From positions 2,259,501 through 2,323,500 of the forward strand of contig NZ_CP136187.1 in the NCBI RefSeq assembly GCF_033193315.1: 64,000 bases of DNA, written 5' to 3'. This DNA is from Agathobaculum sp. NTUH-O15-33. GTDB lineage: Bacteria; Bacillota; Clostridia; Oscillospirales; Butyricicoccaceae. A model generated the notes under the pieces. It had not been told where the DNA came from. It was given only the letters and a program-made list of their open reading frames with translations, and made no database searches. The translations under genes were made by a program, and so were the position numbers. Positions within the stretch are counted from its first letter, which is position 1. Every line of letters begins with the position of its first letter. Positions 8,447 to 16,188 of the stretch are shown here, in pieces.

Positions 8447-8475
8447 ATTATACCGTACCTTGCCTTCCCTGTCAA
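8447..8475 (-). promoter_or_regulatory. metY: Consensus sigma-A promoter of metY
   Basis: Minus strand TTGACA (8475-8470), exactly 17-nt spacer, TATAAT (8452-8447). This is a perfect match, implying high intrinsic strength and hence control downstream or by a repressor. The leader to the metY ATG is about 150 nt. Confidence 0.85.
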
Positions 8476-8494
8476 GTTCTTTTCAAAAGAAAAG

Positions 8495-8720
8495 AAAAAA
8501 GGGGGCTGTAAAAAAACTGTTGCAAAATAGAAGAGTACCCAAATGTCATTCTGAACGAAGTGAAGAATCTCGCGCGAACGCGCGGAATTTACGCTGGGAA
8601 CGCGCGTTCGCGCGAGATTCTTCGTCGCTTCGCTTCTCAGAATAACAAAATTGGTAGCATTCTTCGCTTTGCAACAGTTTTCTATTCATTTGTGAAAATT
8701 TATTCTACAGCCCCTTTTTT
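8495..8720. repeat. Nested inverted-repeat (MITE-like) element
   Basis: Three nested palindromic layers: outer AAAAAAGGGGGCTGTA (8495-8510) against TACAGCCCCTTTTTT (8706-8720); next AAAACTGTTGCAAA (8513-8526) against its exact complement at 8668-8681; inner arms about 8544-8584 and 8600-8645 with the GTCATTCTGAACGAAG core, a repeat seen widely in Firmicutes genomes. It has no coding capacity. Lying 5 bases after the PfkB-like gene's stop, it likely also ends that operon. Confidence 0.7.
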
Positions 8721-8725
8721 CGCAC

Positions 8726-9784
8726 TCAATGCAGACTGTCCAACAGCTCGGTCAGGCTTGGGTTATAGCCGTTTTGGATGTAAAAATGGGCAAAGGCGTT
8801 GGCAAACGCCACACGGTCGCCGTCCTCCATGCCCATGACCGCGGCAAAGCACGAGGCGGCGTTAAAATTATCGCCCGCGCCGGTCGATATCTTCGGTTCT
8901 TCCACAAAATCCGTCGCAAGCCGGGTCACACCGCGCGCGGTCAGCAGCAGGCTGTCGCGCAGGGTGTGAACGAGCACCTCGTCGATCCCATACTTGCCAC
9001 GCAGCGCGTTTGCGATATCCTCGATCTCCCCCGCGCTGTTCAGCACAGCGGCGGATACGGTGAGCGCTTCGTTTTCGTTCAGGCTTAAAACGGCGGTGCG
9101 TTTTTCGGCAAAGCCGCCAATCAGGCGCAGCACCGCGTCGATCTGCTCCGCCGTTTTGCGGGACACGTCGCACAAGTCGAAAAACGCGAACCTCGTTTTA
9201 TCCGTAGAATCAAGCGTTTTTAGCGCGTGCCGCCATAGATTGTGTGAAAAGGATAGTTCGCTCCAGTTGACCAGCGCGATCAGATCGGCCCCTTCAAAAA
9301 GCGCGGGCGCGCGGCCGTCCGTTGCGTCCAGCACGGTTTGCCAAGGGTCGCCCGGCAGCGTGCAATCCGCCGCGAGCATGACCTTGCCGTCCTGAAACTC
9401 CATGCAGGTGGATTGCCCCGAGGGGGCGAACGGGTAAAGCGTGCACGGCATGCGGCGGAACGGCTCTTCCACCGCCCCGTCGCCCAGCATGCCGATGCAG
9501 CTCACATCCAGCCCCAGACCGCCCGCGCCGCGCGACAAAAACGGCAGGTTGCCGCCGAGCTGGCGCGCCTCCACTTTCAATTCGACCGAGCAGCTCTTTT
9601 CCGCCTTGCCGACCAAAAACTCGCCGAACTGTCGGATGGTATCGAACGGCTGCGCGGGCGTATCCGCCGTAGCGGCCTGCCGAAGCGGGCGCACGATCAG
9701 ATCCGTAAACCCGTCAAACCCAACGGTAAGCTTTTTCCGCGCGATCTCGGCCCGCCGTTCTAGCAGGCCGTCAAAGCGGCTCAC
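8726..9784 (-). CDS. PfkB-family carbohydrate kinase-like protein
   Basis: A 352-residue protein ending in the ribokinase/PfkB signature: STGAGDNFNAASCFA near residue 303 supplies the catalytic Asp and anion hole of the DTxxGD-type motif, and ARQLGGNLPFLSRGAGGLG near 72-90 resembles the N-terminal sugar-binding glycine motif. The middle is divergent from fructokinase and ribokinase, so the sugar is unknown. GTG start at 9784 overlaps the stop of the NagB-like gene by four bases. It is the last gene of the sugar operon starting at 17.5 kb and would phosphorylate an intermediate of that pathway. Confidence 0.75.
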   Translation of the reverse strand: MSRFDGLLERRAEIARKKLTVGFDGFTDLIVRPLRQAATADTPAQPFDTIRQFGEFLVGKAEKSCSVELKVEARQLGGNLPFLSRGAGGLGLDVSCIGMLGDGAVEEPFRRMPCTLYPFAPSGQSTCMEFQDGKVMLAADCTLPGDPWQTVLDATDGRAPALFEGADLIALVNWSELSFSHNLWRHALKTLDSTDKTRFAFFDLCDVSRKTAEQIDAVLRLIGGFAEKRTAVLSLNENEALTVSAAVLNSAGEIEDIANALRGKYGIDEVLVHTLRDSLLLTARGVTRLATDFVEEPKISTGAGDNFNAASCFAAVMGMEDGDRVAFANAFAHFYIQNGYNPSLTELLDSLH

Positions 9785-10503
9785 AGCCGGGCAGCGGCCG
9801 CTTCATCCACCACAACGTAGCAGTTCGGGTGGTTTTGCAGCACGCTGGCGGGCACACGGTTGGTCACCTCGCCGCGCACCGCTTTTTCGATGATCTCCGC
9901 CTTGTGCGCGCCGTTCGCGATTAGAATAACCTTTTTTGCCGCCATGATCTGGGCGATGCCCTGCGAGATGCCGTATTCCGGGTGGAACTTCTCGCCGAAA
10001 TACTTGGTCATGACCCGCTTGGTCGTATCGGACAGCGGAATGATATGGGCGTTCAGTCCAAAATCAACGCCATCCTCGTTAAAGCCCAGATGCCCGTTCA
10101 TGCCGATGCCGAGCACCGATACGTCCAGCGGACCATAGGAGGCGATATAAGCGTCGAGCTCCCGGCGCTCGGCTTCGATATCTTCCGCCTTGCCGTTGAT
10201 GATATGCAGATCGAGAAACGGCTTTTGGAGACGGCTCAAAAACTCCGCGCGGTTGAACAGGCCGCAGGAGCCCTCGTCCTCATTCGACAGCCCCACCCAC
10301 TCGTCCAGCGAAACATAGCGCGCCCGCGCGATATCGACCTCGCCCGCGTTGACCAGATCGGCGAAGGCGTGCACCATGCCGCGCGGCGTATCGCCGCCCG
10401 GAAAGCTGATGAGCGCCTGCGGGTTCTCGCGCACGCTGTCCGCGGCGAGCGCGGCGGCGCGCGCGCTCATTTCCTCGTAATCCTTGCAAACAATAATTTT
10501 CAC
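9781..10503 (-). CDS. Glucosamine-6-phosphate deaminase-like isomerase (NagB family)
   Basis: A 240-residue protein of the GlcN6P deaminase / 6-phosphogluconolactonase fold. Visible motifs are FPGGDTPRGM (phosphate loop, residues 34-43), SLDEWVG (the Asp-Glu pair) and LGIGMNGHLGFNEDG (residues 132-146, catalytic His). It would isomerise and deaminate an amino sugar phosphate, releasing ammonia. The operon contains no nagA deacetylase, and this is a divergent paralogue, so another amino sugar may be the substrate. ATG 10503 has AGGAGGAATATTC upstream. Confidence in family is high, exact substrate low. Confidence 0.8.
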   Translation of the reverse strand: MKIIVCKDYEEMSARAAALAADSVRENPQALISFPGGDTPRGMVHAFADLVNAGEVDIARARYVSLDEWVGLSNEDEGSCGLFNRAEFLSRLQKPFLDLHIINGKAEDIEAERRELDAYIASYGPLDVSVLGIGMNGHLGFNEDGVDFGLNAHIIPLSDTTKRVMTKYFGEKFHPEYGISQGIAQIMAAKKVILIANGAHKAEIIEKAVRGEVTNRVPASVLQNHPNCYVVVDEAAAARL

Positions 10504-10516
10504 CGAATATTCCTCC

Positions 10517-11416
10517 TCAGTCGATGATATGGATATCGCGCAGGTAATTCAGATTGCGTTTGGCCGAAGCGAAAGCCTGCGCCGTCGTGGCGCGCGGCAT
10601 GTCGGATTCGACCACCGCGATGCCTGAAAAACCGATATCGTCCATCGCCTTCTTCACTTCTTTAAAATCGATGATGCCGTCCGGCAGGTCGCACATCACG
10701 TTAATATCGAACGCGGTATCCGAATCGATATGCTCCGCCATAACCTTTTTGTACACCGCGCCGTCCACCTGTTTGAAGTGCAGGTAGGCGATACGGCTGA
10801 CAAAGCGGCGCATAAAATTGGGCGCCGACGGATCGCCGGGCTGGCCGTTACCGTTGTCATAGGCGTGATGGCCCGTATCAAAGCAGAGGTTCAGGCCGGT
10901 ATAGTCCATCAGGCGGACGATCTCCTCCTCGTACTCGATCATGGTCTTGATATGCGGATGATAGACCACCTCGATGCCGAACTCGTTTTTGGTATACTCG
11001 CCCATGTCGCGGATCTTGCCCAAAAACGCGTTCCACACGGCGGCGTCCATATCCTTCTTCTTCTCGCTGTACAGGCCCACGTCGGATTCGTCCATCGTCA
11101 CCAGATACTTGGCGCCCAGCGCGTTCAGGCGCTTGCACAGCGCTTCGACGCGCGGGCGGAAATCGGCAAATGACGCGCCCTGATCAAATTGATAACAGGC
11201 CGTGCCCGCGCATACCGCAAGGCCGCGCTTTTGCAGCTCTTCCCGCAGCTTTGCTTCATCGGTCGGCAGATAGCCGTCCGGGCCCAGCTCCAAAGCCTTA
11301 TAGCCCGCCTCGGCCGCCTGATCGAGAAACACCTCATACGGCGTGCCCGAGGGCGTGCCGTCGGCGTACCAAACGCCCCAAGAGCAGGGCGCGGTCGCGA
11401 TCTTTACATGACTCAT
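10517..11416 (-). CDS. Sugar phosphate isomerase/epimerase (xylose isomerase-like TIM barrel)
   Basis: A 299-residue AP-endonuclease-2-type TIM barrel. The metal-site segments VVYHPHIKTM (about 152-161), LCFDTGHHAYDNG (about 181-193) and the C-terminal VVESDMPR match the IolE/inosose dehydratase-like superfamily, with metal-binding His, Asp and Glu residues retained. The opening TAPCSWGVWYADGTP is also typical. Members isomerise, epimerise or dehydrate keto-sugars. Next to a Gfo/Idh dehydrogenase it suggests a keto-sugar step. It lies 12 nt after that gene. A true IolE is present separately at 43.7 kb, so this is a paralogue with another role. Confidence 0.8.
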   Translation of the reverse strand: MSHVKIATAPCSWGVWYADGTPSGTPYEVFLDQAAEAGYKALELGPDGYLPTDEAKLREELQKRGLAVCAGTACYQFDQGASFADFRPRVEALCKRLNALGAKYLVTMDESDVGLYSEKKKDMDAAVWNAFLGKIRDMGEYTKNEFGIEVVYHPHIKTMIEYEEEIVRLMDYTGLNLCFDTGHHAYDNGNGQPGDPSAPNFMRRFVSRIAYLHFKQVDGAVYKKVMAEHIDSDTAFDINVMCDLPDGIIDFKEVKKAMDDIGFSGIAVVESDMPRATTAQAFASAKRNLNYLRDIHIID

Positions 11417-11428
11417 ATCCGTTTCTCC

Positions 11429-12517
11429 TTATCCCTTCTGCTCTTTCATCACGCGGATGATCTCGCGGAACAGCACGAGATCCGCCACGGCGTCCTCCAG
11501 ATTGGTCTTGGGCTGCTTGCCGGTCTCGATGCATTCAGCCAACAGCTTCAGTTCGGTGTGGAACGCATCGTGGAAGTCGGGGCCGTAGGTGGTGGTCTTG
11601 GTATCGGCGTCGTTCGATTCGGTCACCTGCACCGCCGCCGGCTGATAGCGCAGATAGGGCGTTTCGTACTTGACCAGCACCTTGCGCGTCTTCTGGAACA
11701 CCTCAATCGCGGCGTCAAACTGTACGATGTTCTGGTTGTTGACCAGCTCGTATGTACCGAGGAAACCGTCCTCGAACTCCATCACGATAACGACCTGCTC
11801 TCCGTTCGCGGCGGTCGTGACCGAATGGATCTTCTTCGGCACGCCGAACAGCTCGCGCACGGCGGCGAAGGAGTGGCAGCCAAGGCCGGTCATCATCTGA
11901 TAGGTGATGCGCATCTCGTCGGTCGCGTCCGCGCCGATCGCGCGGTCCAGATGCTGGCGGCGGCGCGCGCCGCCCTCTTTTATGACCTCAGCGGGCACAT
12001 CGCTCGGATAGAAGATCGGTCTCGTCTGACCGATAAAGAACGGCGCTTCAAGGATGATGTCGCGGAAGCGCAAATATTCGGTCTTCATGGGCTTTTCGGT
12101 CAATATCTCCTTGGCCTTTAGGTACGGCCCCGCATAGCGGCGCATGTATCCCACCATGACGATCTGATCCGGATACTGCTTCTTCAGTTCGATCAGCTCG
12201 TTCAGCTCGTCCAGACACAGCGTGACCGGCTTTTCCACAAACACGTGCTTGCCCGCCTTTAACGCGCGCGCGGCGTATTCGCCGTGGTACTGGTCGGGCG
12301 ACAGAATGAGCACCGCGTCGATATCCGCTTTTTCGATCAGCTCGATCGCGTCCAGATAAGTATCCTTGATGTGGTATTTCTTCGCGATAAAATTAACCAG
12401 CGAGGGCGCGACGTCGGAAACCGCCGTCACCTCATATTGCTCGCACATATCCTGTAGGATCGGCAGGTGCATGCACTGAGAAACCTCGCCCAGACCGATA
12501 ACGCCAATTTTAATCAT
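11429..12517 (-). CDS. Gfo/Idh/MocA-family oxidoreductase
   Basis: A 362-residue NAD(P)-dependent sugar dehydrogenase. The Rossmann motif is GVIGLGEVSQCMHL at the N-terminus, the conserved EKP (catalytic Lys) is in HVFVEKPVTL near residue 95, and GLGCHSF supplies the active-site His of the second domain. Family members oxidise a ring hydroxyl of sugars or inositols. Its ATG overlaps the stop of the YesL gene by four bases. In this operon it may form or reduce a 3-keto sugar handled by the adjacent TIM-barrel protein; this is inference. Confidence 0.85.
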   Translation of the reverse strand: MIKIGVIGLGEVSQCMHLPILQDMCEQYEVTAVSDVAPSLVNFIAKKYHIKDTYLDAIELIEKADIDAVLILSPDQYHGEYAARALKAGKHVFVEKPVTLCLDELNELIELKKQYPDQIVMVGYMRRYAGPYLKAKEILTEKPMKTEYLRFRDIILEAPFFIGQTRPIFYPSDVPAEVIKEGGARRRQHLDRAIGADATDEMRITYQMMTGLGCHSFAAVRELFGVPKKIHSVTTAANGEQVVIVMEFEDGFLGTYELVNNQNIVQFDAAIEVFQKTRKVLVKYETPYLRYQPAAVQVTESNDADTKTTTYGPDFHDAFHTELKLLAECIETGKQPKTNLEDAVADLVLFREIIRVMKEQKG

Positions 12518-13203
12518 GTTTCATTTCCTCCATTGTTGTTTTTACGAACGATCAGCCGCTTGATATCCGACCACGCGGCAAAGCTCATGACAAAGCTCGA
12601 AAGGCCAAACGGGATGAACAGCACGAGCGGCAGCGAAAGCGGAAACAGCCACAGGCTCAGGCCGAGCAGCACCGCGCCCACCGCGAGCGCGGGCAGGCTG
12701 TGCTGCAAGCAGGCGAGCGGCAGGATCAGCGCGTTTTTTACCATTGCCCGCGTGGGAAGCTCCATGGAAGAAGCCATTGGCCAAAGGTAGCCGAAGAACA
12801 ATCCGCCGAACACCGCGCCCATCAGCACAGCGCCGAGCAGCAGCGGACTCTGCCGCACGGCAGGCGCGCCGCATACCAGCAGCAGCACGCCGATGCAAAA
12901 CAGCTCCGCAAGGCCGAATCCGAGATTTCTCCCAAAATCCTGTTTGAACTGCCGCCGGAAATCAGCCCATACGTCGTTCGGCTTATCGCGCACCATGTTC
13001 ATCGTGCAGCGGCTGAGCGCACACCGCGCAGCGCCAAAGGTAAAGAGCGGCAGCGCGCATGCCAGAAACAGCAGGTTTAGCTTCAGCACTTGCCAGAACT
13101 CGCGCCCGAGGATTTCAAAGAACAGGGCGAGACCCTCCTTGGGCTTCGCGTCCTTTTCAATGCCGGGTCCTTCCTTTAAGTAGCTTGGTCGGAACAGCGT
13201 CAT
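12514..13203 (-). CDS. YesL/DUF624-family membrane protein
   Basis: A 229-residue protein with about five hydrophobic segments, matching the DUF624 (YesL) family commonly found in carbohydrate ABC-transporter operons beside YesM/YesN regulators. The early LGREFWQVLKLNLLFLACALP and the RCALSRCTMNMVRDKP stretch are characteristic. Its function is unknown; an accessory role in sugar uptake is inferred from genome context in the family. The start ATG at 13203 is 28 nt after the ATPase stop. Confidence 0.8.
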   Translation of the reverse strand: MTLFRPSYLKEGPGIEKDAKPKEGLALFFEILGREFWQVLKLNLLFLACALPLFTFGAARCALSRCTMNMVRDKPNDVWADFRRQFKQDFGRNLGFGLAELFCIGVLLLVCGAPAVRQSPLLLGAVLMGAVFGGLFFGYLWPMASSMELPTRAMVKNALILPLACLQHSLPALAVGAVLLGLSLWLFPLSLPLVLFIPFGLSSFVMSFAAWSDIKRLIVRKNNNGGNET

Positions 13204-13231
13204 GGCGTCTCCCCTCTTTCGCTTCGCGTGA

Positions 13232-14344
13232 TCAGTTGCTGATCACCCGCTCGGTTTCTTTATCAAACAGGTGCATTTTGTTGCGGTCCACCGCAAGGCG
13301 CACGGTGTCGCCCGCACGGGCCTGCACACGGCTGGGCGCGCGCACGGTGAGCGGCACGCCGGCGGTATCGCCGTACAGATAGATCTCCGCGCCCATCAGC
13401 TCGGCCAGATCAACGTGCAGCTCGATCACGCTCTCCCTCGAAGCGTCAAGGAAGGCGGGCTCGGTGTGCAGGTCCTCGGGCCGTACGCCTAGCACGACCG
13501 GCTTGCCTTCGTAGGCGGTCAGATCGGCGCGGTCGGCCATGCCCTCGTGCAGCGGGATGGAATAGGGACCAAAATCGACACAATAGGCCCCGTCTTTCTT
13601 CGTCAGCGTCGCATCGATAAAGTTCATCTGCGGCGAACCGATGAAGCCCGCGACAAAAAGATTGCAGGGACTGTCGTACAGGTTCTGCGGCGTATCGACC
13701 TGCTGGATCACGCCGTCCTTCATCACGACGATGCGGTCGCCCATGGTCATGGCTTCGGTCTGATCATGGGTCACGTAGACAAACGTGGTCTCAAGCCGCT
13801 TGTGCAGCTTGGTGATCTCGGTGCGCATCTGGGTGCGCAGCTTCGCGTCCAGATTGGAAAGCGGCTCGTCGAGCAGGAAAACCGCGGGATCGCGCACCAT
13901 GGCGCGGCCCAATGCGACGCGCTGCCGCTGGCCGCCCGAAAGCGCCTTGGGCTTGCGGTTGAGCAAATGCTCGATGTCGAGGATTTTGGCGGCCTCATGC
14001 ACTTTTTTGTCGATCACTTCCTTGCTCTCTTTGCGGAGCGAAAGCGCGAACGCCATGTTTTTATACACCGTCATATGCGGATATAGCGCGTAGTTTTGGA
14101 ATACCATCGCGATATCGCGATCCTTGGGCGCTACGTCGTTCACCACGCGGTCGCCGATCGAAAGCTCGCCGCCCGTGATTTCCTCCAGCCCCGCGATCAT
14201 GCGCAGCGTCGTCGATTTGCCGCAGCCCGACGGGCCGACGAGAATGATAAATTCCTTATCCTTGATCTCGAGATTCAGGTTTTCAATGACCTTTACGTCA
14301 CCGGGGTAGGTCTTATCGATATTTTTGAGCGTTATACTTGCCAT
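13232..14344 (-). CDS. Carbohydrate ABC transporter ATP-binding protein (MsmX/UgpC/MalK type)
   Basis: A 370-residue ATPase with the CUT1 layout: Walker A GPSGCGKST (residues 37-45), ABC signature LSGGQRQRVALGRAM, Walker B VFLLDEPLSNLD, H-loop YVTHDQTEAM, then a C-terminal OB-like regulatory domain (TOBE) from about 240. It energises the two permeases encoded just upstream. MsmX-type ATPases can serve several transporters; here the gene sits inside one operon, 16 nt after the second permease. Confidence 0.93.
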   Translation of the reverse strand: MASITLKNIDKTYPGDVKVIENLNLEIKDKEFIILVGPSGCGKSTTLRMIAGLEEITGGELSIGDRVVNDVAPKDRDIAMVFQNYALYPHMTVYKNMAFALSLRKESKEVIDKKVHEAAKILDIEHLLNRKPKALSGGQRQRVALGRAMVRDPAVFLLDEPLSNLDAKLRTQMRTEITKLHKRLETTFVYVTHDQTEAMTMGDRIVVMKDGVIQQVDTPQNLYDSPCNLFVAGFIGSPQMNFIDATLTKKDGAYCVDFGPYSIPLHEGMADRADLTAYEGKPVVLGVRPEDLHTEPAFLDASRESVIELHVDLAELMGAEIYLYGDTAGVPLTVRAPSRVQARAGDTVRLAVDRNKMHLFDKETERVISN

Positions 14345-14360
14345 CTTGCTTCTCCCTTTC

Positions 14361-15206
14361 TCATTCCTTCACGGAGCCGGCGGTCAGGCTGGATACGACC
14401 TGCTCCTGGAACACCGCGAACACGATTATGGACGGGATGACCGCGATCGTGACCGCGGCGAACATCGCCGTGTAGTTAAAGCTGAACTGCGCGGTGAAGT
14501 AGCTCAGCGACAGGGGCAGCGTGCGCGCGGACTGGCCGCTAGTCAGCACCAAGGCGAACGTAAATTCATTCCATGAATTGAGGAAAGCCAGAACGGCCGC
14601 CGAAGTAAGGCCGCCCTTTGCGCACGGCATCATGATCTGGAAGAAGGTGCGCACAAAGCCCGCGCCGTCCACATAGGCGGCTTCCTCCAGCGCCTTGGGG
14701 ATCGATAGGAACGTGCCGCGCAGAATGAGCAGACTCATCGGCAGGTTGAGCGCGGTGTACACCAGTATCAGCCCCGCCTTGGTATCGTACAGGCCCAGCG
14801 TCTGCACGACGCTGTACACCGGATGCAGCAGCGCCGTCATCGGGATGACCATCGCGAGCGACAGGACGAAATACAGCACGTCCCTGCCCTTGAAGCGGCA
14901 GCGCGCGAACACGTAAGCCGCCATTGCGAGGAACAGCACGTTCATAGCGGTCGCCGCGACCGTGATGATCACGCTGTGTCCAAAGTAGCTGAGAATCGGT
15001 GAGATCGTCAGCGCGTCCTTATAGCCGACAAAGCTGAAGCTTTTGGGCAGCGCCACGCCGTTTGACAATATTTCGGCGTTTGTCTTGAATGAGGACATGA
15101 TGACCCACACGATCGGGAACAGTGCGACGAACACGCACAGGGTGAGGAAAATGTGTTTAAGCACGCACAAAACGCGCTCTTTTGTATTCATTTGAGCAAT
15201 TTTCAC
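14361..15206 (-). CDS. Carbohydrate ABC transporter permease (MalG type)
   Basis: A 281-residue membrane protein with six helices and the coupling-loop motif EEAAYVDGAGFVRTFFQIMMP (residues about 181-201), the EAA motif that contacts the ATPase. Length and N-terminal KHIFLTLCVFVALFPIVWV match MalG/AraQ-type CUT1 permeases. Together with the partner permease it forms the membrane channel of the sugar importer. It lies 14 nt after the partner gene. Confidence 0.92.
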   Translation of the reverse strand: MKIAQMNTKERVLCVLKHIFLTLCVFVALFPIVWVIMSSFKTNAEILSNGVALPKSFSFVGYKDALTISPILSYFGHSVIITVAATAMNVLFLAMAAYVFARCRFKGRDVLYFVLSLAMVIPMTALLHPVYSVVQTLGLYDTKAGLILVYTALNLPMSLLILRGTFLSIPKALEEAAYVDGAGFVRTFFQIMMPCAKGGLTSAAVLAFLNSWNEFTFALVLTSGQSARTLPLSLSYFTAQFSFNYTAMFAAVTIAVIPSIIVFAVFQEQVVSSLTAGSVKE

Positions 15207-15220
15207 GTTTCGCCGCCTCC

Positions 15221-16093
15221 TTAATAATCCTCTTCGTTGACTTTGAGCGCCTTATTGATGACCGTCATCGCGACGATGCCGATCACAACGATAAACACGC
15301 CGATCGTGTTGGCGTAGCCATAGTTGTTTTCGCCCTTATACACGCCGTAGAGCAAAAGCGGCAGGTTGGTCGTCGCCTTGCCCGGGCCGCCGTTGGTCGT
15401 AATGTAGATCAGATCGAACATTTGCAGCATATAGGTCGCCGCCATGACCATGGTGGTGCCAATGATCTTTTTCAGCAGCGGCAGCACGACGAACACATCG
15501 GTCTGGAAGGGCGTCGCGCCGTCCACGCGGGCGGCCTCTAAAACAGATTCGTCAATGGAAAGCGCCTGCGCGAGTACCAGCGTTGTCGTGTAGCCCGCGA
15601 ACAGCACCCAGATCAGCGTGACCGAGGGGAACGCCGTGGAGGAATCCATCAACCAGTTGTGCGTCAGGCTTTCCAGCCCGACCGCCTTGAGCACCGAATT
15701 GATCACGCCGAACTGCGGGTTGAAAATGTTCAGGAAGATCATGCCGATCGCGGCGTTCGAGATAATATTCGGCACCATGTACGCGGTACGGACAAATTTC
15801 CAGCCGCGCGGCTTTTTATAAAGGATCAGCGCGATAAACGTGCCCAGCGCCACGTGCACGATGCACTGTATGCCGATCCACACGACCGTATTGGTCAGCG
15901 CTTGGAAGAAATCCGGGTCGTGGAACAGGCGGATGTAGTTATCAAAGCCAATAAACGTCATACCCTGACCGGTCAGCCGGTAGTCGAACATCGAGGTGGC
16001 GAACACCATGATGAGCGGCACCGCATAGATCAGCAGGAACAGCACGACGGCGGGCAGCAGAAAGACGGGAATCCACCCTTTTTTAATTTTCAC
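15221..16093 (-). CDS. Carbohydrate ABC transporter permease (MalF/UgpA type)
   Basis: A 290-residue permease with six membrane helices; the EAA loop reads LEAARVDGATPFQTDVFVVL near residue 196. N-terminal WIPVFLLPAVVLFLLIYAVP is typical of UgpA/LacF-type CUT1 permeases. It pairs with the 281-residue permease. It is separated from the binding-protein gene by 95 nt containing a strong hairpin, which probably lowers permease expression relative to the binding protein. Confidence 0.92.
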   Translation of the reverse strand: MKIKKGWIPVFLLPAVVLFLLIYAVPLIMVFATSMFDYRLTGQGMTFIGFDNYIRLFHDPDFFQALTNTVVWIGIQCIVHVALGTFIALILYKKPRGWKFVRTAYMVPNIISNAAIGMIFLNIFNPQFGVINSVLKAVGLESLTHNWLMDSSTAFPSVTLIWVLFAGYTTTLVLAQALSIDESVLEAARVDGATPFQTDVFVVLPLLKKIIGTTMVMAATYMLQMFDLIYITTNGGPGKATTNLPLLLYGVYKGENNYGYANTIGVFIVVIGIVAMTVINKALKVNEEDY

Positions 16094-16117
16094 GTGCGTT
16101 TCATTCCTTTCCTGTCA

Positions 16118-16159
16118 GCAAAAGGGACCCGGCGGAGCATTTCCGCGGGGCCCCTTTGC
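16118..16159 (-). terminator. Intercistronic hairpin after the binding-protein gene
   Basis: GC-rich stem (16118-16136 with 16142-16159, few mismatches) located 30 nt past the stop of the solute-binding gene, without a following T run. Typical of attenuating or 3'-protecting hairpins in ABC operons. Confidence 0.6.
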
Positions 16160-16188
16160 CGTACCTTTTTCGGGGGTGAAGGTTTGTC

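Noticed and set aside
10517..11416. Calling this gene iolE
   Set aside because: A better IolE lies in the iol operon at 43.7 kb; this paralogue sits in a different sugar operon and lacks the IolE N-terminal pattern.
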